A stretch of DNA of 12,074 bases from an uncultured Capnocytophaga sp. (GCF_937936315.1 NZ_CALGWU010000005.1:1-12074); one strand, 5' to 3'; counted from the stretch's first letter, positions 1 through 6,808 are shown. A program made the numbers and translations. Notes: generated by a model not told the origin, from the sequence alone.

Positions 1-157
1 AAAGAAAATTACGAATAAAAAGCAAAACTACAAAAAATAATGTAATTAGCTCATACAAAGAGGATTAATTTTTTGACAGGAAGATAAGAGAAGACAGAGT
101 CTTAGATGTTTTAGATAGTTTTTTTCAAAATTAGGTTTCTAAATCGTTACCTACCAT

Positions 158-195
158 ACTGAAAAATATTTTTTATTAATAGGTTATATTTCAGT
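158..195. repeat. Imperfect inverted repeat upstream of the integrase
   Basis: ACTGAAAAATAT (158-169) is mirrored by ATATTTCAGT (186-195), with a 2-nt difference in arm length and an AT-rich spacer. It lies about 70 bp upstream of the integrase start. In integrative elements that position often holds the attachment site or integrase arm-binding sites, but nothing here proves that role and AT-rich DNA gives such pairs by chance. Nothing else stands out in positions 1-265. Confidence 0.3.
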
Positions 196-215
196 GTTTT
201 ACACCTTTTTTCATA

Positions 216-246
216 TTGTACAGTAACTTGATAAAAAGTACTTTCG
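216..246 (+). promoter_or_regulatory. Candidate integrase promoter (Bacteroidota type)
   Basis: TTG (216-218) and TACTTTCG (239-246) are 20 nt apart. They resemble the Bacteroidota -33 TTTG/TTG and -7 TAnnTTTG elements, with one mismatch in the -7 box. The box ends 19 nt before the integrase ATG, which would give a very short leader. The same stretch, GTACTTTCGC (238-247), also resembles the GTAnnTTTGC core of IntDOT attachment sites, so it could instead be recombination DNA. Confidence 0.3.
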
Positions 247-265
247 CAAATTAAAAAATTAGAGT

Positions 266-1501
266 ATGAAAAAAGTAAAACGCTCAACCTTTAAGGTATT
301 GTTTTACCTTAAAAAGAATGCCCCAAAGAAGAACGGTAAGGTTGCTATTATGGGGCGTATTACCATTGACAATCAGGTAGCTCAGTTTAGTACCAAACTT
401 GAAATCCTTCCACAGAAATGGGATTTGAAGTACGGAAGGGTAACAGGTAAAACAGAAGAAGCTACCCAACTCAATCGCAAGCTGGAAGAGATTCGCTCAC
501 GTATCATTACTCATTATGAGGTGTTGATGAAGTACGAGGGAGTGGTTACTGCTCAGAAGCTAAAAGCTACTTTCCTAGGCATAGGAGTAATGGAAGATTC
601 CTTGCTAAAAGTCTATGAGAAGTTCAAAGAGGACTTTGCCTTGATGGTAGAAAAAGGTGTTAGAAGTTACAGTACGCTTAACAAATACGAGAATGTATAT
701 ACTCATTTGAGCGAGTTTATCCAGTACAAATACCGCAGAAGTGATATTTCTTTCAAAGAGCTTACAGAAGACTTTATCAACGATTTTGACTTCTATCTTA
801 GAGTTAATAAAAGTCTTACTCACAACACAATATGGGTTTATATGATGCCCCTTTGTAAAATGGTAGAAATAGCTATAGACAAGGGTATCATCTATCGCAA
901 TCCCTTTAAGAATTACATAAGCTCTATGGAGGAGAAAGACAGAGGCTATTTGCTTAGAGAGGAAGTAGAAACTCTTTTACAATATCACCCTAAGAGTGCT
1001 TCTGCTGAATTAGTACGAGACCTATTTGTTTTTAGTTGCTTTACAGGCTTCTCTTATATTGATATCAAACAACTTAAAAGAAGCCACTTACAATCGTTCT
1101 TTGACGGCAACAAATGGCTTATCAAACGACGTCAGAAATCCGATGTACCCTGTAATGTACGTCTGTTAGATATAGCCGAGAAAATTATTGAAAAATATGA
1201 GGGTACGACTCGTACTGAGGCATTGTTTCCTACGCCCTCCAATGCTAATTGCAACCTCCTGATTAAAAAGATGATGAAAGATTGTAACATCATTCGTGAA
1301 AAACCTATCTCCTTTCACTGGGCACGCCATACCTTTGGTACTCTGTTCTTAACAGAAGGGGTTCCCTTGGAAAGTGTTAGCAAGATGATGGGACATAAGA
1401 ATATCAAAACCACCCAGATTTATGCTAAAATCACCAATGAGAAAATTAGCAAGGATATGGAAATTGCTGCCGAACGATTAAAGAATTTAAAGATAGGCTA
1501 A
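266..1501 (+). CDS. Tyrosine recombinase (integrase), IntDOT/NBU-like
   Basis: Site-specific recombinase expected to integrate and excise a mobile element through a covalent tyrosine-DNA intermediate. The 411-aa length is typical of Bacteroidota element integrases. Residues 1-100 form a beta-rich arm-binding region, about 110-215 the SAM-like core-binding domain, and 225-400 the catalytic domain. Visible catalytic residues are Lys291 (RRQKSD), His351 and Arg354 (FHWARH), His377 (MMGHKN) and nucleophile Tyr386 (TQIYAK). The usual first catalytic arginine, expected in a TGLR motif, is replaced: residues 260-263 read TGFS. IntDOT of CTnDOT is known to carry serine at this position, so the protein may still be active. 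It reads toward mobA and ends in its own terminator, so the two are probably transcribed separately. The ATG start leaves the full arm domain. No frameshift or stop is visible. The family call is secure; the target site is unknown. Confidence 0.93.
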   Translation: MKKVKRSTFKVLFYLKKNAPKKNGKVAIMGRITIDNQVAQFSTKLEILPQKWDLKYGRVTGKTEEATQLNRKLEEIRSRIITHYEVLMKYEGVVTAQKLKATFLGIGVMEDSLLKVYEKFKEDFALMVEKGVRSYSTLNKYENVYTHLSEFIQYKYRRSDISFKELTEDFINDFDFYLRVNKSLTHNTIWVYMMPLCKMVEIAIDKGIIYRNPFKNYISSMEEKDRGYLLREEVETLLQYHPKSASAELVRDLFVFSCFTGFSYIDIKQLKRSHLQSFFDGNKWLIKRRQKSDVPCNVRLLDIAEKIIEKYEGTTRTEALFPTPSNANCNLLIKKMMKDCNIIREKPISFHWARHTFGTLFLTEGVPLESVSKMMGHKNIKTTQIYAKITNEKISKDMEIAAERLKNLKIG

Positions 1502-1524
1502 CTAACAAATTTCTTCTTAGAATT

Positions 1525-1573
1525 AAAATCCATTGATAACATTTCAAAAAGAGATGTGTCAATGGATTTTTTT
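1525..1573 (+). terminator. Intrinsic terminator after the integrase
   Basis: A perfect 12-bp stem, AAAATCCATTGA (1525-1536) with TCAATGGATTTT (1559-1570), encloses a loop with a smaller ACAT/ATGT pairing. It runs into seven T (1567-1573). It starts 24 nt after the integrase stop codon. The A-tract on the left arm means it could also work in the opposite direction. Confidence 0.8.
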
Positions 1574-1710
1574 GTTGCCTTACAGAAAGCTATTAGAAGA
1601 GAAAAAGACTTCAACAAATAAGGAAAAGGATATTCGTTTGTCACAAATAGAAATACGTCATTAAGACTTACCTATTTTCCCTGTTTTAAACACTTAAGGC
1701 ACGTAATGGC

Positions 1711-1886
1711 GGTTCGTTGTTCGAGTGCAAAGGTATTTCTGTGTTCTTAACGCTTCTTGCAAGGTCAAGCCCGATGGGTTTTCAAAAAAATCTCCAGCCC
1801 TTGTCCGTTGTCCTGCGGGTAGTATTTTTTTGAAAAACCTTGCAGAAGCTAAACACAGACCTTTTATGGCACTCGAAACGAAACCA
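1711..1886. repeat. Long imperfect palindrome, about 70-80 bp arms
   Basis: The left arm (about 1711-1792) and the reverse complement of the right arm (about 1821-1886) share, in the same order, TTCGAGTGC, TCTGTGTT, GCTTCT, GCAAGGT and TTTCAAAAAAAT, with small indels between blocks. The left arm has an extra stretch of about 15 bp (CAAGCCCGATGGG) after GCAAGGT. The central loop (about 1793-1820) is relatively GC-rich. Transcribed or single-stranded, it would fold into one long broken hairpin. Possible roles are a transfer or replication origin, a recombination site or a structured RNA. Confidence 0.7.
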
Positions 1887-2017
1887 GCTCATTCCGACCT
1901 TTAAGCGAATAAAAAAAATGTCAAATATGAGAAAAATGCCGCTTCTTACAGATTGTTTTTTGAAACGAATACCGCTTTTCCTCCCATTGTCGAATAAAAA
2001 ATTTCAAACTATGTAGC

Positions 2018-2066
2018 TACCTAATTACGTTTTTACCTTCGTACGTACTTGCTTACGTTGATACGT
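2018..2066. repeat. TAC(G/C)T array with 8-bp spacing
   Basis: TACCT, TACGT, TACCT and TACGT start at 2018, 2026, 2034 and 2042, exactly 8 bp apart. TACTT, TACGT and TACGT start at 2046, 2054 and 2062, again 8 bp apart but 4 bp out of phase with the first set. TACGTA is self-complementary, so the sites could bind a dimeric protein on one or two faces of the helix. It could be an iteron-like or partition-type site, or a decayed microsatellite. Confidence 0.55.
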
Positions 2067-2117
2067 AAATGCAAAGTAATGTACAAATATACATATAGCT
2101 TTACATAGAATTGTAAA

Positions 2118-2125
2118 TAACTTTG
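2118..2125 (+). promoter_or_regulatory. Candidate -7 box for mobA
   Basis: TAACTTTG matches the Bacteroidota -7 consensus TAnnTTTG exactly. No good -33 TTG lies at the expected distance (only TTTA near 2099). It would give mobA a leader of about 230 nt crossing the oriT-like hairpins. The short consensus occurs by chance in AT-rich DNA, so this is only a candidate. Confidence 0.28.
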
Positions 2126-2240
2126 TAAGTAAGTGATTGATTAAATATATTGCTAATATGCCCTAAATCACTTTATGAGCTTGTAGTGTTTATCTTCTTT
2201 TCTTATGGTTAATTAAAATTTGACCTTTAGGGAGAATTTT

Positions 2241-2320
2241 CTGTTCACCCGAACAGAGCAAGTTGTGTTTTGAGGCACGCATTAGGCGTTTAGGCACTCA
2301 AAACCACTTGCCCTTGCAGG
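2241..2320. other. Hairpin cluster, candidate origin of transfer (oriT)
   Basis: Three adjacent inverted repeats lie 40-120 bp before mobA. The first is a perfect 6-bp stem, CTGTTC (2241-2246) with GAACAG (2251-2256). The second is an imperfect 14-16-bp stem, CAAGTTGTGTTTTGAG (2259-2274) with CTCAAAACCACTTG (2297-2310). The third is CCCT-TGC-AGGG (2311-2321). Its loop and flank carry the short repeats GCATTAGGC and GTTTAGGC. Transfer origins of CTnDOT, NBU and related elements lie close to their mob genes and contain such inverted repeats next to the nick site. No nick site can be assigned here. Confidence 0.45.
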
Positions 2321-2360
2321 GAGCCGAAAACCTCTCCAAAGTCGTGGTTTTTACTTACTA

Positions 2361-2822
2361 ATGAAATTGTATATGGACAATAAATTACAACCTCAAAAAC
2401 GAAAATTAGGAAGAGTTCCTAAAATAGATAAGGCTATTTACCGGTATACTATCAGTTTCAATCAGGTAGAACATACTCGATTTTTATCTCTTTTCGAACA
2501 ATCAGGAATGAAAGTCAAAGCTCATTTTATCACTTCGGTATTATTTTCCAAAGAAATCAAAAGTGTAAAAATCGATAAATCAGTAATGGATTTTTATATC
2601 AAACTCACCGAACTCTATGGACAATTTCGGGCAGTGGGCGTGAATTACAATCAGATAGTAAAGATTTTGTATCGCAATTTTTCCGAAAAGAAAGCCGCTG
2701 CCTATCTGTTTAAACTCGAACAGCAAACCGCTCAAATGGTGGCTATCTGTAAAGAAATTATGGCTCTTTCGCAACAATTAGAACAGCATATCACTGAAAA
2801 AAACAAGAAAAATGGTCGCTAA
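2361..2822 (+). CDS. mobA: MobA-like relaxosome accessory protein
   Basis: Small DNA-binding mobilization protein (153 aa) of the Bacteroidota MobA family, named as in the CTnDOT mobABC cluster; other schemes call it MobC-like. It is expected to bind oriT and help the MobB relaxase nick DNA. Residues 11-24 are basic (QKRKLGRVPK), followed by a ribbon-helix-helix-like stretch (about 25-60) and the family motifs LYGQFRAVGVNYNQ (90-103) and FSEKKAAAYLFKLE (109-122). The C-terminus is basic. The ATG at 2361 gives the longest form; ATG at 2373 is an alternative. The 3' end overlaps the ATG of a mobB remnant, the usual translational coupling. The reading frame is intact, but its relaxase partner is missing here. 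A degenerate inverted copy lies at 11719-12000. Confidence 0.82.
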   Translation: MKLYMDNKLQPQKRKLGRVPKIDKAIYRYTISFNQVEHTRFLSLFEQSGMKVKAHFITSVLFSKEIKSVKIDKSVMDFYIKLTELYGQFRAVGVNYNQIVKILYRNFSEKKAAAYLFKLEQQTAQMVAICKEIMALSQQLEQHITEKNKKNGR

Positions 2823-2871
2823 AATACATCGAGGAAGTAATCTTTTGGAAGTATGGACAACCAAAAGGTAA
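2812..2871 (+). pseudogene. mobB: Start of MobB relaxase, broken
   Basis: The ATG at 2812 overlaps the last codons of mobA and encodes MVAKIHRGSNLLEVWTTKR before a stop. Bacteroidota MobB relaxases typically begin MVAKI followed by a Gly-Ser stretch and then a YNQxKV motif. Here the matching residues (DNQKVN) continue in another frame, from 2853 onward. Losing one T from the T-run near 2844-2846 would explain this. The rest of the relaxase (normally several hundred residues with a His-rich metal site) is absent, so there was also a large deletion. The gene position and first residues are seen; the frameshift and deletion are inferred. Confidence 0.5.
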
Positions 2872-3068
2872 ATACCGAGATGAAAAATTATCAGAAAATC
2901 CCGCAAATTCTATCCTTTTTAGATGAAGAGGGAACAGATAAGATGCAAGAACAAATACAAACCAATTACAAGCAAGTGAAGTTAGATATTGTCAAACTTA
3001 TCAAAAACGAACTTGAACACATCGAAAACGATTCTAATTTGGCTCATTTCCAAACATCATATAAGTAA
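2853..3068 (+). CDS. Small protein, probably the shifted remainder of mobB
   Basis: This 71-residue frame begins MDNQKVNTE, which resembles the YNQxKVN motif just after the MobB N-terminus, so its start is probably a broken relaxase gene rather than an independent one. The rest (KIPQILSFLDEEGTDK, then a Lys/Glu-rich helical stretch ending FQTSYK) is not recognised and shows no catalytic motif. It may be MobB-derived or a fusion with whatever lay beyond the deletion. It has no promoter of its own that I can see and would depend on mobA transcription. Expression as a real small protein is possible but unsupported. Confidence 0.3.
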   Translation: MDNQKVNTEMKNYQKIPQILSFLDEEGTDKMQEQIQTNYKQVKLDIVKLIKNELEHIENDSNLAHFQTSYK

Positions 3069-3223
3069 TAAGTAGTTGATTTTGTTGAATATGATTTATT
3101 TTCTATGTAATGAAAAAAATCAGTTCTTTAAATTATTGATTATAAACAATTTGTTTAATTTAGAATAATATAAGGTAACGACTTAATAACGGAAATAATT
3201 TCATTGATTTTACTTGTTTTGTG

Positions 3224-3250
3224 TCGTAACTCAATGTCGCAGAGTTACGA
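3224..3250. repeat. Perfect 9-bp inverted repeat
   Basis: TCGTAACTC (3224-3232) and GAGTTACGA (3242-3250) pair perfectly around a 9-nt spacer containing TGTCG. No T-run follows on either strand, so it does not look like a terminator. It could be a protein-binding or recombinase site; its location at the edge of the mobile DNA makes the latter worth considering. Confidence 0.45.
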
Positions 3251-3268
3251 ACTATTTACAAATCGGCG

Positions 3269-3295
3269 AAAAAACTTCTACCTCTTTCAAAAGGT
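3269..3295 (-). terminator. Weak candidate terminator of the minus-strand operon
   Basis: Read on the minus strand, ACCTTT-TGAA-AGAGGT (3295-3280) makes a 6-bp stem with one G-T wobble. It is followed five nucleotides later by six T (3274-3269). It lies about 160 bp past the last stop codon. The stem is short and AT-rich, so support is weak, but no better hairpin is visible after 3454. Confidence 0.25.
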
Positions 3296-3453
3296 TAATA
3301 GTAAGACAATCTCAAGTGTCATCGAACCAAAATGTGAGTATTGAAACGAAAAACATTTATCCTAATTCTTAATATATATGCACCGTTTACTCTCCATTTT
3401 AATGAAATTACTTTGTTCTTAATCTCCGTTATTATATTAATTTTTCAGAGTCA

Positions 3454-3801
3454 TCAACATTTACGTTTTTGTTCATACAAAGTTCTCCACTTCCGTTTTT
3501 CAAGTTCGCGTTTCAGGAGCATCGTAGCGATAACCCTACTGATGGGCGTGTTGTTATTTTCTTGCAAGGCTACTTTGAGTTTTTCTTCCGAAACATCTAC
3601 CCGATAAAGTATGCTGATAAGCTTGTTGAAATCCGTCTGAATCAAAAAATCTACATACGCAACTAAAACCTCAAATTGTTCTCCAAAAGAAATGTTTTTT
3701 TCAATACTTACTTCTTTATTTAATTGAGAATAAACTTCTCGAATAGCAAGTTTCTTTTCTTCCAAAGAAATTAGAGAATCGTTATTTGATTGATTTTCCA
3801 T
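3454..3801 (-). CDS. Conserved small protein of unknown function after nrdA
   Basis: A 115-residue cytoplasmic protein with no signal peptide, membrane segment or cysteine motif; the only Cys is the last residue. It looks largely helical. Two stretches resemble a widespread Bacteroidota small-protein pattern: LYRVDVSEEKL (65-75) and IATMLLKRELEKRKWR (91-106), the latter basic. I recall the pattern but cannot name a function. It lies 35 bp after nrdA, last in the gene row. The acidic N-terminal and basic C-terminal halves suggest it binds a protein or nucleic acid; this is only inference. The opposite-strand frames over it are less likely because they lack matching composition and context. Confidence 0.7.
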   Translation of the reverse strand: MENQSNNDSLISLEEKKLAIREVYSQLNKEVSIEKNISFGEQFEVLVAYVDFLIQTDFNKLISILYRVDVSEEKLKVALQENNNTPISRVIATMLLKRELEKRKWRTLYEQKRKC

Positions 3802-3836
3802 CTTTTTATATAAAAACGAATAGTTTCAATAGAAAG

Positions 3837-6170
3837 TTAACTTCCACACGCCAAACATTCCTCAGGGTTGTCTAGCGAGCAGGCTACTTGTGATTGTCCT
3901 AAAAGCAGCTGCGTATCTACGGTAAATTTGATGGCATCTACGGCGGCTTTGGTGCGGAGGTAGTACATACCCGTTTTGAGTCCGCTTTTCCACGCGTGGA
4001 AGTGCATCGAGGTGAGCTTTGCCAAATTCGGCTCTGCCATAAAGAGGTTGAGCGACTGCGACTGACAGATAAACGCTCCTCGCTCTGCCGCCATATCAAT
4101 GATGGTTTTTTGCTTGATTTCCCAAACGGTTTTGTACAATTCTTTCAGCTCCGTAGGGATTTCAGGAATGTTTTGCACCGAACCATTTTCGGCGATGAGT
4201 TTGTTTTTCATCGTAGGGTTCCAAAGTCCCAACTCGATGAGGTCTTTGAGTAAGAATTTATTCACCACCACAAATTCGCCCGAAAGCACACGGCGGTTAT
4301 AAATATTGCTGGTGTAGGGTTCAAAGCACTCATTGTTGCCCAAAATCTGCGAAGTAGAGGTGGTAGGCATCGGTGCTAAAAGAAGCGAATTGCGTACGCC
4401 GTGGGTCATCACCTCTTGGCGAAGTTTTTCCCAATCCCAACGGTCAGAAGGGACAACTTGCCACAAATCAAACTGAAATTTCCCTTCCGAAAGCGGCGAC
4501 CCTGCAAACGAGCTGTATGCCCCTTGCTCCTTTGCCAAGTCCATCGAGGCTTCCATCGAGGCAAAATAAATCGTCTCGAAAATATCCTTGTTCAGCCTCC
4601 GAGCTTCTGGGCTTTCAAAGGGCAAACGGAGGAGTAAAAACACATCTGCCAAGCCCTGCACGCCTAAGCCTATCGGACGATGGCGGTCGTTGGAAGTTTT
4701 GGTCTCAGGAATGGGATAATAATTTCCATCGATGATTTTATTGAGATTTCGCGTAACGATTTTGGTTACTTCGTAGAGTTTTTGAAAATCAAATCCCCCA
4801 CTGGAAACATAGCGAGGCAATGCCAAGGAAGCCAAATTGCACACCGACACCTCATCGGCGTTGGTATATTCCATAATTTCGGTGCAGAGGTTAGAACTGC
4901 GTATCGTACCAATGTTCTTTTGGTTTGATTTTTCATTCACGGCATCTTTGTAGCACATATAAGGCGTGCCGGTTTCTATTTGAGCTTCGAGAATGGCTGT
5001 CCAGAGTTCGCGTGCTTTGATTTGCTTGCGGAATTTTCCTTCGTTTTCGTAAGTGGTATAAAGTTCGTTGAATTTTTCGCCATACACCTCGTACAGCCCT
5101 TGTGCTTCGTTGGGGTCAAAGAGCGACCACATTTGGTCGGCTTCTACGCGTTGCATAAAGAGGTCAGGAATCCAAAGGGCAGGAAATAAATCCCTTGCGC
5201 GCATCTCCTCCTTACCGTGATTTTTACGAATATCAATAAAATCAAAAATATCCGAGTGCCACGGTTCGATATACACGGCAATGGCACCTTTGCGTTTGCC
5301 TCCACCTTGATCTACATAACGAGCCGTATCGTTGAACACGCGAAGCATCGGAATGATGCCGTTGGAAATTCCGCCAGTCCCTTTGATATAACTGCCTGTG
5401 GAACGAATGTTGTGAATGCTCACGCCAATTCCGCCTGCCGATTGCGAAATCAAAGCACAGCGTTTGAGGGTATCGAAAATCCCTGCGATACTGTCTTCGG
5501 TCATACTCAGCAAGAAGCAAGACGACATTTGCGGTTTGGGCGTACCTGCGTTGAAGAGCGTTGGTGTGGCGTGGATAAACCATTTTTCGCTCATCAGGTT
5601 GTAAGTTTCAATCGCTGCCTGAATATCTTCTTTGTGAATGCCCAAGGCGACACGCATAAAGAGATGTTGCGGTCGTTCGGTTACCTTTCCGTTGGTGCGA
5701 ATGAGGTACGAACGCTCCAAGGTTTTGAATCCGAAGTAATCAAAATTATAATCACGGTCGTAGATGAGACTGCTGTCGAGTTCATCGGCGTTTTTACGAA
5801 TGATTTTATAAATTTCTTCCGAGATGAGCGGTGCGTGGGTTTGGGTTACAGGGTCGGTGTATTCGTAAAGCAATTTGGCGGTTTTAGAAAAGGATTTGAG
5901 GGTATTTTTATGCAAATTGCTCACCGCGATGCGTGCCGCCAAGACCGAAAAATCGGGGTGAATGGTGGTTTGTGCAGCGGCGGTTTCGGCAGTGAGGTTG
6001 TCCAGTTCGGTAGTGGTAACATTGTCGTAAATCCCTTGAATTACCTTTTTAGCAATTTCAATTACATCTTTTTCCGAAATTGATAAGCCGTAGATGAGTT
6101 TATGAATACGAGCCGTAATTTTATCAAAATGAACGGCTTCTTTTTTTCCGTTTCTCTTTATTACAAACAT
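3837..6170 (-). CDS. nrdA: Class Ia ribonucleotide reductase, alpha subunit
   Basis: Large catalytic subunit (777 aa) that reduces ribonucleoside diphosphates to deoxyribonucleotides, working with the NrdB radical subunit encoded two genes upstream. The N-terminal ATP-cone (about 1-90, starting VIKRNGK) implies dATP feedback control. Active-site residues are visible: Cys218 and Cys444 (redox pair), Asn427, thiyl Cys429 and Glu431 in SNLCTEI, the radical-transfer pair Tyr736-Tyr737 (MYYLRTK), and the C-terminal CxxC (Cys772, Cys775) that takes electrons from thioredoxin or glutaredoxin. The ending ECLACGS resembles eukaryotic R1. Length and motifs indicate an intact enzyme. The order nrdB-def-nrdA, with a deformylase between the two subunits, is unusual. 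The start lies 8 bp after def. A long open frame on the opposite strand (5217-6083) is a shadow of this gene. Confidence 0.97.
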   Translation of the reverse strand: MFVIKRNGKKEAVHFDKITARIHKLIYGLSISEKDVIEIAKKVIQGIYDNVTTTELDNLTAETAAAQTTIHPDFSVLAARIAVSNLHKNTLKSFSKTAKLLYEYTDPVTQTHAPLISEEIYKIIRKNADELDSSLIYDRDYNFDYFGFKTLERSYLIRTNGKVTERPQHLFMRVALGIHKEDIQAAIETYNLMSEKWFIHATPTLFNAGTPKPQMSSCFLLSMTEDSIAGIFDTLKRCALISQSAGGIGVSIHNIRSTGSYIKGTGGISNGIIPMLRVFNDTARYVDQGGGKRKGAIAVYIEPWHSDIFDFIDIRKNHGKEEMRARDLFPALWIPDLFMQRVEADQMWSLFDPNEAQGLYEVYGEKFNELYTTYENEGKFRKQIKARELWTAILEAQIETGTPYMCYKDAVNEKSNQKNIGTIRSSNLCTEIMEYTNADEVSVCNLASLALPRYVSSGGFDFQKLYEVTKIVTRNLNKIIDGNYYPIPETKTSNDRHRPIGLGVQGLADVFLLLRLPFESPEARRLNKDIFETIYFASMEASMDLAKEQGAYSSFAGSPLSEGKFQFDLWQVVPSDRWDWEKLRQEVMTHGVRNSLLLAPMPTTSTSQILGNNECFEPYTSNIYNRRVLSGEFVVVNKFLLKDLIELGLWNPTMKNKLIAENGSVQNIPEIPTELKELYKTVWEIKQKTIIDMAAERGAFICQSQSLNLFMAEPNLAKLTSMHFHAWKSGLKTGMYYLRTKAAVDAIKFTVDTQLLLGQSQVACSLDNPEECLACGS

Positions 6171-6178
6171 TTCTTTTT

Positions 6179-6760
6179 TTATTTGAATTTCATAGCATAA
6201 GCAGGAACTAGATTTCCTTTCAATAGTTTTTGGAGTTTGGATTGCATCAGTTTTTTCGCCAAGGGTTTCACGCGGTCAATGTAGAGAATGCCTTCCAAGT
6301 GGTCGTATTCGTGGAGAATCACGCGTGCAGTCATTCCGCTAAAAGTTTCGGTGATGGTTTCAAATTGTTCGTTTTGATAGCTCAATTCCACCGACCACGA
6401 ACGGGCTACTTTTCCTGATAAAAAGGGCAAACTCAAACAGCCTTCTGCTTCTTCCCATTGTTCTTCGGAAAGATTTTTTATTTGCGGATTGATAAACACT
6501 CGCCGAATACCCGTGTCGCCTTTTTCGAAATAGGCTATTTTATCCCTTTCGTCCATCGCCTCGTAAAGCAATTGAGAATCGGCAACGAACAACCGCAACG
6601 ATTTTCCGACCTGCGGTGCTGCCAACCCACAGCCATTGGCCTTTTCCATCGTTTCCCACATATTGGCGATGAGTTCGTGCAAATTGGGAAAATCAGAGGC
6701 TACGGCTTGTGCCTTGACTTTGAGTACATTATTTCCGTAAGCAAATATGGGAAGTTTCAT
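6179..6760 (-). CDS. def: Peptide deformylase
   Basis: Removes the formyl group from the N-terminal methionine of new proteins. All three family motifs are present in this 193-residue protein: GCGLAAPQVG (43-52), EGCLS (106-110, with metal ligand Cys108), and HEYDH (150-154, ligands His150 and His154, catalytic Glu151). The native metal in this family is usually Fe2+, which makes the enzyme oxygen-sensitive; that fits its place among oxygen-defence genes. An insertion around 62-85 is typical of Bacteroidota deformylases. It sits between nrdB (54-bp gap) and nrdA (8-bp gap). Whether the genome has a second def cannot be seen here. Confidence 0.96.
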   Translation of the reverse strand: MKLPIFAYGNNVLKVKAQAVASDFPNLHELIANMWETMEKANGCGLAAPQVGKSLRLFVADSQLLYEAMDERDKIAYFEKGDTGIRRVFINPQIKNLSEEQWEEAEGCLSLPFLSGKVARSWSVELSYQNEQFETITETFSGMTARVILHEYDHLEGILYIDRVKPLAKKLMQSKLQKLLKGNLVPAYAMKFK

Positions 6761-6780
6761 TTTTTTAATGGTTTTATTTG

Positions 6781-6808
6781 GCTAATAGCTAATGGCCGAT
6801 AGCCAATA
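6781..6808. repeat. Four tandem 7-bp repeats between nrdB and def
   Basis: GCTAATA, GCTAATG, GCCGATA and GCCAATA follow each other without gaps (consensus GCYRATR). The outer parts also pair as TTGGCTA (6778-6784) with TAGCCAA (6800-6806), so the transcript can form a small hairpin. It fills the only sizeable gap in the operon and could change copy number by slippage, altering spacing or nrdB-def coupling. Confidence 0.6.

Larger units (their letters stand above)
1574..2360. other. 787-bp gene-free region between integrase and mobA
   Basis: I see no credible coding region on either strand. The stretch is rich in structure: a long imperfect palindrome (1711-1886), a periodic TACGT array (2018-2066), a candidate promoter (2118-2125) and oriT-like hairpins (2241-2320). 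A weak direct repeat is also present: GCGAATAAAAAAAATGTCAA (near 1904) resembles GTCGAATAAAAAATTTCAAA (near 1989). In related elements, DNA just upstream of mob genes usually holds the transfer origin and control sites, which fits this composition. Confidence 0.6.
3069..3453. other. Gene-free junction between the mob remnant and the operon
   Basis: This 385-bp AT-rich stretch shows no convincing gene. It holds a perfect 9-bp inverted repeat (3224-3250) and a weak hairpin that could end leftward transcription (3269-3295). It separates mobile-element DNA from the convergent chromosomal operon, so an element end or deletion scar may lie within it. No target-site duplication is identifiable. Confidence 0.5.

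Noticed and set aside
195..204. TGTTTTACAC repeated at 11704-11713, as possible attachment sites
   Set aside because: A 10-bp match is expected by chance between AT-rich stretches in 12 kb, and no longer identity surrounds it.
3341..3607. 88-residue plus-strand open frame
   Set aside because: It starts at TTG, overlaps the small gene after nrdA on the other strand, and shows no family features.
5217..6083. 288-residue open frame on the plus strand
   Set aside because: It lies fully inside nrdA on the opposite strand, has no recognisable domain, and follows from nrdA codon bias.
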